DNA of 64,000 nt from Anaerococcus hydrogenalis DSM 7454 (GTDB taxonomy: Bacteria; Bacillota; Clostridia; Tissierellales; Peptoniphilaceae), in the NCBI RefSeq assembly GCF_000173355.1, contig NZ_ABXA01000049.1, positions 1 through 64,000 on the forward strand. The letters run 5' to 3'. A model generated the notes under the pieces. That model was not told the origin of the DNA, did no database searches, and saw nothing but the letters and a program-made list of their open reading frames with translations. The stretch's first letter is position 1. The number at the start of each line of letters is the position of its first letter. Positions 31,536 through 41,551 of the stretch are shown in pieces. A program made the translations under genes and the position numbers.

Positions 31536-33708
31536 ATGGATATATCTTTTACACAAAATAGGGAATTGTCTTGGTTGAAATTTAATGAAAGAGTTTTGGA
31601 CGAGGCTGATGAAAAAGATGTAGAATTATTTGAAAGACTAAAATTTTTTTCTATATTTGATACAAATTTAGAAGAATTTTTTTATGGTTAGAGTTGGATC
31701 TCTTGAAGATTTGTCAAGGCTAAAGAAAAAAGCTGTAGATAATAAATCAAATATGACACCTGAAGACCAACTTTTAGCTATAATGAAAGAATGTAAAAGA
31801 TTATACCAAAAAAAAGATTCCGTTTATACTAGAATTATAAATGATTTTAAAAGCGAGGGAATAAATATAGAAAAAGTTTCAAATCTTGATAGGAAAGATT
31901 ATGAAACAGTTAAGTTTTTTTTCGATAATAAGATTGAACCAATTTTAAATTTCCAAGTTGTTGATAGGGTAAGGCCATTTCCGAGACTTCCAAATCTTTC
32001 TATTAATGTGATTTTTAACCTTATAAGGCAAAGAGAAAACAAAAAAGATAAGAATTATTTTGGAATAATCTATGTTCCAGATAAAATCGATAGATATTTA
32101 AAAGTTTCTCAAACTACTATAGTTTTATTAGAAGATATTATAAGAGAATTTGGAGAAAATGTATTTGATAATTACAAGTGCATATCAAAACATATAATGT
32201 CAGTTACAAGGAATGCAGATATTTCATATGATGACGATGATTATGATGTAGATCTTGACTATAGGTCCTATATGAAAGATGTTTTGAAAAGAAGAAAAAG
32301 ACTCCAACCTGTAAGGCTTGAACTTGATGAAGAAATTGAAGATGAAGTTTTTGATTTATTATTAGAAAAATTACCACTAAAAAGAGAAAATGTATTTATA
32401 ACAAAATCACCAATGAGGGCTGGCTTTATTTATGATATGCTAGCTGATATGCCAGAAACTTTGATAGAAAAATATTCTTACAAAAATTTTTCTCCTCAAA
32501 AATCACCCTTAATCAATGATAATATTTCTATGCTAGAGCAAATAGAAAAGAGAGATTTATTATTATCTTATCCATATGAAAGTATGGATCCTGTAATTAG
32601 GCTATTAAATGAGGCAAGCGAAGATGAGTCAGTAATTAGTATAAAAATTACCCTTTATAGGATTGCAAAAGATTCAGAAATTGCAAAAGCCTTAATAAAA
32701 GCAGCAGAAAATGGGAAAGAAGTTTTTGTTTTGATGGAATTAAGGGCAAGATTTGATGAAAATAATAATATAGTTTGGTCATCAAGACTTGAAAATGCTG
32801 GATGTAAAATTGTATATGGATTTGATAATTATAAGTGCCATTCCAAAGTTTGCCTAATAACAAGAATAAAAGATGACAAAATTGCCTATACAAGTCAAAT
32901 TGCAACAGGAAATTATAACGAAAAAACTGCAAAACTTTATACAGACTTTTCCTTTATGACAAGTAATGTAGAAATTGGTACAGATGTAAAGGAAGTTTTT
33001 GATAATATAATGATAGGAAATTTGGATGGATCTTATAAACATCTTTTAGTTTCACCAAAACCTATGCAAAGAAAATTAGATAAATTAATTGATGAGCAAA
33101 TTAAAAGGCAAAAAGAAAATAAAAATGGTTATATTAGGCTTAAAATGAATTCAATTTCTGACAGAGACCTTATTGATAAATTATCCCAAGCCTCAAATGA
33201 AGGGGTAAAAATTGATTTATTAGTAAGGGGGATAACCTGTATATTGCCAGGTATTAAAAATAGGACTGAAAATATTAAGGTACACCAAATTGTTGGAAGA
33301 TTTTTAGAACACCATAGGGTTTACCAATTTGGAAAAGAAAATGACTGCAAATTATTTATATCATCAGCAGATTTTATGACAAGAAATATTAGAAATAGGA
33401 TGGAAGTAGCATGTCCAATATATCAAGAATCTATTAAAAAACAAATTTTAGAATTTTTAGATATTATGTTTGCCGACGATGTTAAAACAAGGATAATGAA
33501 TTCTAAGGGTGAATACGAAAAGGTTGAAAATAAGAAGAACCTCATTGCCCAAGATAAATTTATTCAAATGGCGATTGATAAGGCTAAGGAAAAAAATAAA
33601 GAAAATAAAAGTCAAATCATACCAAACAACATCAAAAATAATAAAGAAAATATTTATGAAAAAGAAAATAAGACCTTATTTGAAAAGATAAAAAACTTTT
33701 TCAAATAG
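31536..33708 (+). pseudogene. ppk1: Polyphosphate kinase 1, frameshifted near the 5' end
   Basis: Makes polyphosphate from ATP. The N-terminal domain opens [20 protein letters not shown] from 31536 and reads to NLEEFF. There a T run (31677-31683) has seven T where six would continue in frame as [12 protein letters not shown], giving 723 residues. The main frame from 31684 carries the rest of the protein, including the phospho-histidine in KCHSKVCLI and the second conserved His in FLEHHRVYQFG. A lysine-rich tail ends the protein. As written, translation from the natural start stops after about 51 codons. The break looks like a homopolymer error. Confidence 0.85.
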
Positions 33709-33712
33709 ATTT

Positions 33713-33745
33713 AAAATCGCTAAGATAATTTTAGCGATTTTTTTA
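33713..33745 (+). terminator. Terminator after ppk
   Basis: Stem AAAATCGCTAA / TTAGCGATTTT with loop GATAATT, then a T-run. Downstream, 33746-33934 holds a probable -10 (TATAAT near 33799) and no gene. Confidence 0.8.
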
Positions 33746-33934
33746 TTATTTATTTGAAAAAGTTCATATATACTATACATATTTCCTAAATCTTGTGTTA
33801 TAATGGAGTAAAGAAATTATAAAGTTTTTAAAATATTTACTATAAATTGAAATATATTTATATTATTTTTTAAACTATCCCACAGACGTAAATTGATTTA
33901 TATTGAAATATATGTAAGGAAGAAAATTAAAAAA

Positions 33935-34932
33935 ATGGCAAATAAGAGTATAAGAGATTTAAGACGCAAAAAATTAAGAGAGAAAAAAAGAAAAAGAAGA
34001 AAAAATTTAATTAAGATTGGATTTTGTGCCCTAATTATAGTTGGGGCTTTAAAAATAGATTTTAGAAAAAAAACAGATGATATAAAAATAAGAAAACCTA
34101 TAGAAAATAGGTACGCCCAAGCCAATAAAAAAGAGGAAAAAAAGGAAGAGAAAACAGGAGCAATCCAAGTTGCAACAGCGATAGGATTTGAGGATTTAAA
34201 AATAAAGGATGATCAAAAGTTAGACAATGATGGATACAGTGATGTAATGAAATCTTATGTAAAATCCCTTAAAAGCCAATATTGCTACCAAGAGCCATCA
34301 GATTATTCAAAAACTTCTGTGAGCATAGGAAATGACCAATACATAGAATACTATGGCACAGAAAATTCCTTTTCAAAAATAAAAATCAATGACGATTTTT
34401 ATTATGTAAACAAGTTTGGTCTAAGAAAGCTTAATAGTGACAATGAAAATATTGATGTTATAAAGGGAATTGTTTTTGTTAATAAAGAAAATCCCTTACC
34501 AAAAGATTTCAACCCTGGTCTTGATCCAACAAGCAAAAAAGCCTTTAACACTATGCTAATTGAAATGAACAGGGAAGGATTGAATGTTAAGATTGCATCA
34601 GATTTTAGAAAAGGTGAAAGTGAAGAAAAATTACTAGACCAAGATAACCCAGATGCTGATGATCCTTTTACAAGCGAACACCAAACAGGTACTAGCTTTG
34701 ACTTTTTTACTGACGATACCAAGTACTCAAACAAATTCAAAGATACTGAAGAATACAAATGGTTAAAAGATAATGCCTATAAGTATGGTTTTATAGAAAG
34801 ATACAAAAAAGAAAAAGAATCTATCACAGGAAAAAACAAAGACCATGGCATTTTAGGTATGTAGGTGTAGAAAATGCAAAACAAATGTATGAAAATGATC
34901 TTTCATTAGAGGAATATTTAAAAATCAAATAA
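33935..34932 (+). pseudogene. VanY-family D-alanyl-D-alanine carboxypeptidase, frameshifted at the 3' end
   Basis: A membrane-anchored zinc peptidase trimming peptidoglycan stems. A very basic N-terminus (RRKKLREKKRKRRKN) precedes one membrane helix. The catalytic domain shows IASDFR, then SEHQTGTSFDF (zinc His and Asp, near residue 248). The last zinc His lies in WHFRYVGVENAKQMYEND, which is read only after a frame change: an A run near 34832 has six bases where seven would join the frames and give 332 residues ending at 34932. As written, the protein loses that His. A VanRS-like two-component system is encoded far downstream, at 61.7-63.5 kb. Confidence 0.78.
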
Positions 34933-35050
34933 TAATTTTTGGCACAAGTAATAGCTTTATTTCTTGTGCTTATTTTTATTAAATTTCAAAATTGAAAGTA
35001 GACTTATTAAAGATATAATAAGATTTATAATTTTAAAAAGAGAGGTAATT

Positions 35051-36580
35051 ATGGGACAAACAGCATTTATGTTGATGCTTGTGACGATTCTTTCCAAAGT
35101 TTTTGGATTTTTGAGAGAGTCTGTTATGGCGTATTATTATGGGGCTGGAGATATTGTAGCAATTTATGCAGTAGCAAATACTCTTCCTGTAGTAATTGCA
35201 AATTTTGTTGCATCGGGAATTATTTATGGATTTATTCCTATTTATACTAAGGCAAAAAATGAAGAAGGCCTAGAGGCAGCTGAAGATTTTACTTCAAATA
35301 TTTTTAATATCTTGATGGTATTTTCAATGGGGGCTGTAATATTTGGTTTTATCTTTGCGGGAGCTTTTTGTAAATTATTTTCACCAGATTTAAAGGGAGA
35401 GCTTTTACAAACAGCTATAGTATTTACAAGAATTATAATGTTTGCAATTTTTGCATATCTTTATTCAGCAGTTTTCAGGGGATATTTAAATTTAAAGGGA
35501 AACTTTTTTGTACCAGCTGTGACAGGGCTTATAATGAATGTAATTATAATATTTTTTACTGTTATAAGTGGAACTTTAAAAAATCCTTACCTACTTGCTA
35601 TTGGTTGTTTGTTGGGAAATGTTTTGCAATATATAATGTTTCCAAAGGCAAATAGAGATCACGGTTACAAACATTCAAACAAAATAGATATTCATAATAA
35701 ATATATAAAAGCACTTATTATGATTTCTATTCCTGTTATAGTTTCATCAGCTGCTGGGGAAATTTCTTTGACAGTTGATAATTCTATGGCATCATACTTT
35801 TTTGGAAATGCTTCAATTTCATATTTGAGATATTCAAAAACACTCTTGTCATTAATAACTGGAGTTATAACAGTTTCTGTTACCACATCAATATTTCCAA
35901 CCATATCACACTTGGGACAAAGTGGAGATTTTGAAAATATGAAAAAACATTTAAATTCTGCCATAGTTTCTACTATGCTTTTGGTAATTCCGGCAACAAT
36001 AGGAATGATGGCACTTGCAGTTCCAATAATTAAACTTGTTTATCAAAGGGGAGCCTTTGATAATAAATCAGTAATAGTTACAGCATCAATGTTAATTGCC
36101 TATGCACCTTTTGTAATATTTCAATCATTTTCAGATGTAATTGATAAGGGCTTTTATGCAGTAGGAGATTCTAAATCTCCAGTAATAATTGTTGTAATTC
36201 AACAAATAATAAATGTAATATTCAACTTTATTTTGATAAACTTTTTTGGAATTGAAGGACTTGCACTATCAACAACCATATCAGCAGGAGCAGGAGCCAT
36301 ATTAATGTTGATGAAATTTAGGAAAAATTTTGGAAGAATAAATTTCAAATCTTCCTTAAAATCTTTAATTAAGATAACACTTTTATCAATAATAATGGGT
36401 CTTATTGCCCTAAGCTTATATGAAAAATTGAGCGTAAACATGTCATATCTTCCGTCCTTATTTATTTCAATAATACTTGCAGGATTGTTCTACATAGTAA
36501 CAATTTTACTTGCAAGAATTCCTGAAGTAATGAAAATGGTAAACCACCTTTACCATAAAATTATAAAGAAAAGAAAATAA
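35051..36580 (+). CDS. murJ: MurJ-family lipid II flippase
   Basis: A 509-residue membrane protein of the MVF/MurJ branch of the MOP superfamily, with fourteen predicted helices. MurJ moves the peptidoglycan precursor lipid II across the membrane. The opening TILSKVFGFLRESVMAYYYG and the later ELVYQRGAF-like segment (KLVYQRGAFDNKSV, near residue 330) are family hallmarks. The ATG at 35051 follows AGAGGTAATT; a longer start would add 29 residues without a site. It ends at a convergent terminator. Confidence 0.9.
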   Translation: MGQTAFMLMLVTILSKVFGFLRESVMAYYYGAGDIVAIYAVANTLPVVIANFVASGIIYGFIPIYTKAKNEEGLEAAEDFTSNIFNILMVFSMGAVIFGFIFAGAFCKLFSPDLKGELLQTAIVFTRIIMFAIFAYLYSAVFRGYLNLKGNFFVPAVTGLIMNVIIIFFTVISGTLKNPYLLAIGCLLGNVLQYIMFPKANRDHGYKHSNKIDIHNKYIKALIMISIPVIVSSAAGEISLTVDNSMASYFFGNASISYLRYSKTLLSLITGVITVSVTTSIFPTISHLGQSGDFENMKKHLNSAIVSTMLLVIPATIGMMALAVPIIKLVYQRGAFDNKSVIVTASMLIAYAPFVIFQSFSDVIDKGFYAVGDSKSPVIIVVIQQIINVIFNFILINFFGIEGLALSTTISAGAGAILMLMKFRKNFGRINFKSSLKSLIKITLLSIIMGLIALSLYEKLSVNMSYLPSLFISIILAGLFYIVTILLARIPEVMKMVNHLYHKIIKKRK

Positions 36581-36583
36581 AAA

Positions 36584-36613
36584 GAGGCTCTAGCAAAATA
36601 TTTTGCTAGAGCC
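36584..36613. terminator. Bidirectional terminator between murJ and the VWA gene
   Basis: A perfect palindrome, AGGCTCTAGCAAAATA plus its inverse, flanked by AAAAAG on one side and CTTCTTCT on the other. The two genes converge here. Confidence 0.75.
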
Positions 36614-36618
36614 TTCTT

Positions 36619-38346
36619 CTAATTTGCTATTAAATTTTTCATATAAATTGAAATAATTTTTGAGAAATTATCTAAATTTTTTATCCTACAAAAATCTGAT
36701 CCGTATATTAATTTTGCATTTTCTATATCTTCATCTTCTCCAGTAAAAACTCCCAAAACTTGAATACCATCATTTTTTAAGGCCCTAATTTCCTTTGCCG
36801 TATCATCAACAGCTTTTTTGTCTACATATTGGTCCTTTATTTTTGCATTTACCGTATTTATATTGTGTTTTTCATCGTTTGGACGGCCATCCGATAAAAT
36901 TATCAAAATTTTTCTAACATTTTCGTTTTTATCTTCACTAATTAACTTGTGAATTGTCTTAAAGGCAAGGCCATCTCTGTTTGCACCTGATGCAAAAAAA
37001 TCATAAATATTTTCATTTTTCCCCTTATCCTTAAAGTCCCTATACATATTAAAAACAGTATAATCTCTTAAAGTTGAAAAGGAAGAAACCCTAATTGGAA
37101 TATTTACCTTATCCATGGCATTTGCAATTATAAAAGCTTGGTTTGCTACAAGATTTTGCCTTTTAATTTGACTTGCAGATCCATCAATCAACAAATCTAA
37201 TTGAAATTTTGGTTTTGGATCTTTGTTATTTGAAAAAAATACTTTAGATTCATTTAAAACTGGAGCCTTCCAAACATTAACAGAATCAAGAAGGCCGTAA
37301 TTTTTCCTATAAAGTTCGTCTTCTTCATAATTTGCCAAAGAATTTGTAATTGTCCTTGTAAGTTCATTTACAGCCCTGTTATTTATAGAAAGGTTCTCTT
37401 CTATATATTCCCTTGTCTTTTCCCTTTGTTTTTTCTAACTTTTTGATTAAATCTAGCATTTGGAGAATCGGTGTATTCTCCCTTGGTAAAATATAATTTT
37501 TTTGACTTATGAATGCCCTTGGCAAGTTCTTTTTCTAATAATTCTTGTCTTTTTTTGCTTATAGAAAGTTTTCCATAAAAATCCTCAATAAATGAATCTT
37601 CTCTTTTATCTTTATTATCATCAGATTTTTCAAAGATAAAAATATCCTTGTTCATATCCTCTTTTTTTTCTTCAAAATAAATATAACCATTAAACTCTGC
37701 AGATTGGATTTGAAACTGGTCTTCTATATTTTTTTCAATATCTGATTCGTCTAAATCTTCATGGTCAAAATTTTTGGGCTTTTCTTCCTTAATCATTTGA
37801 TCGAAAAGTTCATTGTATTGGTCAAATCTTTCAAAAAGAAAATATTTTTTAAAAAGTTTATTTAGCCTATCTATAATCTGACTTGATTTATAAGTATCTA
37901 TAGAAAAAAGTTCACCATAAAAGTTTCTAACAAGTTCGGCCTCTGTGATAGGTTTATTAAAAATTTTTCCGTAATAGGCTTTTTCTATTTGCTCATAAAC
38001 ATTGTCAGTGTCTTTTTTGTATTGGTATTTGTCGAGAATTTTTTTGGCATAGGCCTTTCTTAAATCTTTTATTACAAGATTTGTTTTTTCTAATTTCCTA
38101 TAAGATAAATCTTCCAATAATAAAAGTGTAATATTCTTAAATTCTTCAAAAAAAAGGATTATCCTTTTTTAAATAAGAAAAAAATGAGGAAAATAAATCA
38201 AGTCTAAAATTTTTAAACTTGTACCCTTCGATTATATTTTTGTAATTTTTATCCATGGGATAGTAGGATTTTGGAAAAATTTTATAATCATCAGCAAAAT
38301 CCCAAATTACATTCATGGCCCTTAACTTTTCAAAAGTATCAGTCAT
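36619..38346 (-). pseudogene. VWA-domain protein (NorD/CobT-like partner of a MoxR ATPase), two frameshifts
   Basis: Joined, the three pieces encode 575 residues. The ATG at 38346 overlaps the stop of the upstream AAA+ gene. The N-terminal helical part is followed by a charged linker, then a C-terminal von Willebrand A domain with the metal site LLIDGSASQ (DxSxS type) and LIILSDGRPND. Break 1 is near 38150: seven T, where six restore PFFEEFKNI. Break 2 is near 37430: six A on the coding strand, where seven restore RKKQREKTREYIEENL. MoxR/VWA pairs act as metal-insertion or assembly chaperones; the client here is unknown. Confidence 0.72.
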
Positions 38347-39247
38347 CAAATACACTCTCTTTGATTTCTTTTGGAAGTTTTGAATCAACGCTATCTCTTA
38401 CAAGCTCTCTTTCAAATTCGTCAAAAGATTTATTAATTAGTCCCATTTCAATAGCATCATATGGGTTAAGGCCTATTTCCATAGTTTCAATTGCAGAAAT
38501 TAGTCCCCTAAGGTCGACTGATTTTGTAGAAATTTCTGAGTTTTCACTTTTTTCTTGGAGGGATTCAAAAATATCTATAAAAGTTTCCAAATATTTGTCC
38601 TTTAATTTTGGGAATTTATCTTTTAATAAATGTTTCAAATTTCCCCTTGTAATATTTGGCATATTTATAACCATAAATCTTGATGCAAGTGCCTCGTTTA
38701 CCTCTCTTGTTCCAACATAACCATAATTCATTGTTGCGATAAATCTTGTCTTATCATCAAGTTTTATTTTGTCATAACCTGGAATATCAATTACACGTCT
38801 GTGATCAAGAGTTGCGTGGAGGACAGAAATTGCCTCGTTTTTTGCCATATTTATTTCATCCAAAACACCAAAGCCACCTTTTTTTGCACATTCATAAACA
38901 GGTCCTTTTCTAAAAACTACTTTTCCGTCTTTAAAAGTATCAGCTCCAACCAAGGAATTGTAATCAGTATTTACGTGAAAAGAAATATCCCATGATGGAC
39001 GGTTAAAGATATAGGAAAGATTTTGAGCTAAAACATTTTTTCCTGTAGCTTTTGGACCAGAAAGTAAAATATTTTTTCCAGATAAAATTGCAGTTATAGC
39101 TTTTTTTAAAACATCTTCCCCATAATATTTAAATTCTGGTTTTACAATCCTATCCTTATCTTCATCATCTATATCTGAATTTCTAAATTCTATTATTTTA
39201 TCTATTAACTTGTCATTTAAATTTAATTCTTTTAAATAATCTATCAT
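38339..39247 (-). CDS. MoxR/CbbQ-type AAA+ ATPase
   Basis: A 302-residue AAA+ ATPase of the MoxR/NorQ/CbbQ kind. Walker A is LLSGPKATGKNVLAQ near residue 63, Walker B GFGVLDEINMAKNEAISVLH near residue 126, sensor 1 FIATMNYGYVGT, and an arginine finger candidate is in NEALASRF. Its stop overlaps the start of the VWA gene, the usual pairing, in which the ATPase remodels a client bound by the VWA protein. It is divergent from the MarR/ABC genes. No obvious client metalloenzyme is adjacent. Confidence 0.85.
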   Translation of the reverse strand: MIDYLKELNLNDKLIDKIIEFRNSDIDDEDKDRIVKPEFKYYGEDVLKKAITAILSGKNILLSGPKATGKNVLAQNLSYIFNRPSWDISFHVNTDYNSLVGADTFKDGKVVFRKGPVYECAKKGGFGVLDEINMAKNEAISVLHATLDHRRVIDIPGYDKIKLDDKTRFIATMNYGYVGTREVNEALASRFMVINMPNITRGNLKHLLKDKFPKLKDKYLETFIDIFESLQEKSENSEISTKSVDLRGLISAIETMEIGLNPYDAIEMGLINKSFDEFERELVRDSVDSKLPKEIKESVFDD

Positions 39248-39292
39248 AATTCACCTCTTTTGCTATTATACAACAAAAATTCCAATAGGCTA

Positions 39293-39320
39293 TTGACAAA
39301 GTCCATTTTAGGACTATAAT
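39293..39320 (+). promoter_or_regulatory. Promoter with internal palindrome before the MarR gene
   Basis: TTGACA (39293-39298), 16-bp spacer, TATAAT (39315-39320). The spacer and the edge of the -10 box hold AGTCC-N6-GGACT (39300-39315), well placed for repression by the MarR protein encoded 23 bp downstream. Confidence 0.7.
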
Positions 39321-39342
39321 ATTACAAATAGAAAGGATCAAA

Positions 39343-39792
39343 ATGCAAGAAGATAAATCACTTTATATTTTTAAATTATTTTCCGTAATTAGAAAAGTGC
39401 AGGGACTTAATAACCAAAGCTTTAAAGATATGAAAGCTAATGGTATAAAGACTGCAATTTTTTTATTTCTAATTTATGAAAAAAATATCACCCAATCCAT
39501 AATTGTAGAAAGAATGGCTGTTGCCAAACAAACTATAAATAATGTGATTATGGAATTGTGTGAAAATGGTTATATAAAAAGAATTTCAGATGAGGATGAT
39601 AAGAGGATAAAAATTTTAGAGCTAACAGATAAGGGAAAATCTTATGCAGATGATTTCTTAAAACCCTTAAATGATTATAATGAAAATTTATATGATAGAC
39701 TTGGGGAAAAAAAGATTAAGCAAATGATAGAAGATTTTTCTAATTTAGCAGAAATTTTGTGTCAAATAAATAAGGAGGGGGAGAATGAATAG
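39343..39792 (+). CDS. MarR-family transcriptional regulator
   Basis: A 149-residue winged-helix protein. The recognition region ITQSIIVERMAVAKQTINNVI is followed by the wing DEDDKRIKILELTDKGKSYAD (residues about 50-105), with dimerising helices at both ends. It overlaps the first ABC exporter gene by 8 bp, so it probably controls the exporter and itself, sensing a substrate of the pump. AGAAAGGATCAAA precedes the ATG. Confidence 0.9.
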   Translation: MQEDKSLYIFKLFSVIRKVQGLNNQSFKDMKANGIKTAIFLFLIYEKNITQSIIVERMAVAKQTINNVIMELCENGYIKRISDEDDKRIKILELTDKGKSYADDFLKPLNDYNENLYDRLGEKKIKQMIEDFSNLAEILCQINKEGENE

Positions 39793-41551
39793 TTTAAAAG
39801 AATTTTTTGAAAATTTTAAATATCTTATGCCTGCTGTTGGCCAATATAAGAAAAATGCAAAAATTTCTATGCTAGCTACAAGTATTGAAACTATTTTGGA
39901 ACTTGTAGTTCCTACAATTATGGCTTTAATAATTGATAGGGCAGTAAGCAGGAAAGATATTAAAATGACCTTTATTTTGGGTGGACTAATGATTGTAGTT
40001 TCACTTATATGTATGTATTCAGGAATGGTTGCAACCAAACACGCATCAGCAACCTCATCTGGTTTTGGTGCTAATTTAAGAAAACTAGCCTTTGGAAAAA
40101 TTCAAACATTTGGCTTTGAAGATTTGGAAGAATTTAGAACATCTTCTCTTATAACAAGGCTTACAAGTGATATCCAACAAATAATTTTTTCTGTATTTTT
40201 GGCAGTAAGATTTATTATAAAAACTGTGGTTATGGCCCTTGTAGCTGTAGTTTTATCAGTAAAAGTATCACCAAGGCTTTCACTTTTATTTTTAGTTACC
40301 CTACCACTTTTAGTCATTGCCATATTTTTTACTATGTCAAAGGTAATTCCAGGATTTAGACAATTTAGAAAAGAATTTGATAAATTGAATTTAATAGTTC
40401 AAGAATCTTTGGCAAATATTAGGGTTATAAAATCTTTTGTAAGAGATGATTTTGAAATTAAAAAAATGGCAGAACAAAATTTTACTATGTACAAATTAAT
40501 TGATAAGGCAAGTGGAGCTATGTCTTATATAGGACCTATTGCCAATGTAATTATGTTTGGATCAATGGTTTCTATAGTTTGGTTTGGTGGAAATGAAATT
40601 ATTAGTGGACAAATTAAAGTTGGAGAGCTAATGAGCTTTATTATGTATTCAATGATGCTTTTGGGTGCATTTTTGGGAATTTCTATGGTTTTGATGCAAA
40701 TGATGGCATCAAGCCCTGGAGTTGTTAGAGTTGCAGAAGTTCTTGAACACAAACCATACATGAACAATGATGAAAAAATTGAAAATTTAGAAGTTAAGGA
40801 AGGATCAATTGATTTTAATAATGTTTCTTTTAAATATGGAAAAGATTCTGACAATTATGCCTTAAAAGATATAAATCTTCATATAAAAGAAGGAGAATCT
40901 ATAGGAATTTTAGGATCAACTGGTTCAAGTAAGTCGACCTTGGTTCAACTTTTGCCTAGACTTTATGATATCGATAAGGGAGAGTTAAAAATCGGTGGAC
41001 TTGATATAAAAAAATACGACATAGAAAACTTAAGAGATGCTGTAAATATTGTTTTACAAAAAAACACCTTATTTTCTGGAACTATTGAAGAAAATATAAG
41101 GTGGGGAGATATTGATGCATCATTTGAGGAAGTAGAAAAAGTAGCTAAAATTGCTTGTGCAGATGAATTTATAAAAGAAAGAGCTGATGGATACCAATCA
41201 GTCTTAGGTCAAGGGGGAACGGGAGTTTCTGGTGGTCAAAAACAAAGAATTTGTATAGCTAGATCTCTTTTGAAAAAACCAAAAATTTTAATTTTAGATA
41301 ATTCTACCTCTGCTGTAGATACAAAAACAGAAAGTAAAATTGTTGAAGGAATAAATAAATATTCTAAAAATTTAACAAAAATTATTATATCTCAAAGAGT
41401 TTCATCTTTTAAAAACTGCGATAGAATCTTGGTTATGAAAGATGGATATATTGAAGATATAGGAAGTCATGACCAAGTTTATAGTAGAAATGATTTTTAC
41501 AAAAAAACTTACGATATGCAAGAGAAAGGAAGTGATCTAGATGAAAAATAA
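39785..41551 (+). CDS. Heterodimeric ABC exporter subunit, degenerate-site half
   Basis: A 588-residue type IV ABC half-exporter: six helices (about 20-310), then the nucleotide-binding domain. Walker A is GSTGSSKSTL and the signature GVSGGQKQRI. Walker B reads ILILDNSTSAVD, where the catalytic Glu is replaced by Asn. That fits the degenerate ATP site known in heterodimeric exporters such as LmrCD, BmrCD and TM287/288. Its partner is encoded next, overlapping by 11 bp. A multidrug or peptide substrate is likely but not defined. Confidence 0.9.
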   Translation: MNSLKEFFENFKYLMPAVGQYKKNAKISMLATSIETILELVVPTIMALIIDRAVSRKDIKMTFILGGLMIVVSLICMYSGMVATKHASATSSGFGANLRKLAFGKIQTFGFEDLEEFRTSSLITRLTSDIQQIIFSVFLAVRFIIKTVVMALVAVVLSVKVSPRLSLLFLVTLPLLVIAIFFTMSKVIPGFRQFRKEFDKLNLIVQESLANIRVIKSFVRDDFEIKKMAEQNFTMYKLIDKASGAMSYIGPIANVIMFGSMVSIVWFGGNEIISGQIKVGELMSFIMYSMMLLGAFLGISMVLMQMMASSPGVVRVAEVLEHKPYMNNDEKIENLEVKEGSIDFNNVSFKYGKDSDNYALKDINLHIKEGESIGILGSTGSSKSTLVQLLPRLYDIDKGELKIGGLDIKKYDIENLRDAVNIVLQKNTLFSGTIEENIRWGDIDASFEEVEKVAKIACADEFIKERADGYQSVLGQGGTGVSGGQKQRICIARSLLKKPKILILDNSTSAVDTKTESKIVEGINKYSKNLTKIIISQRVSSFKNCDRILVMKDGYIEDIGSHDQVYSRNDFYKKTYDMQEKGSDLDEK

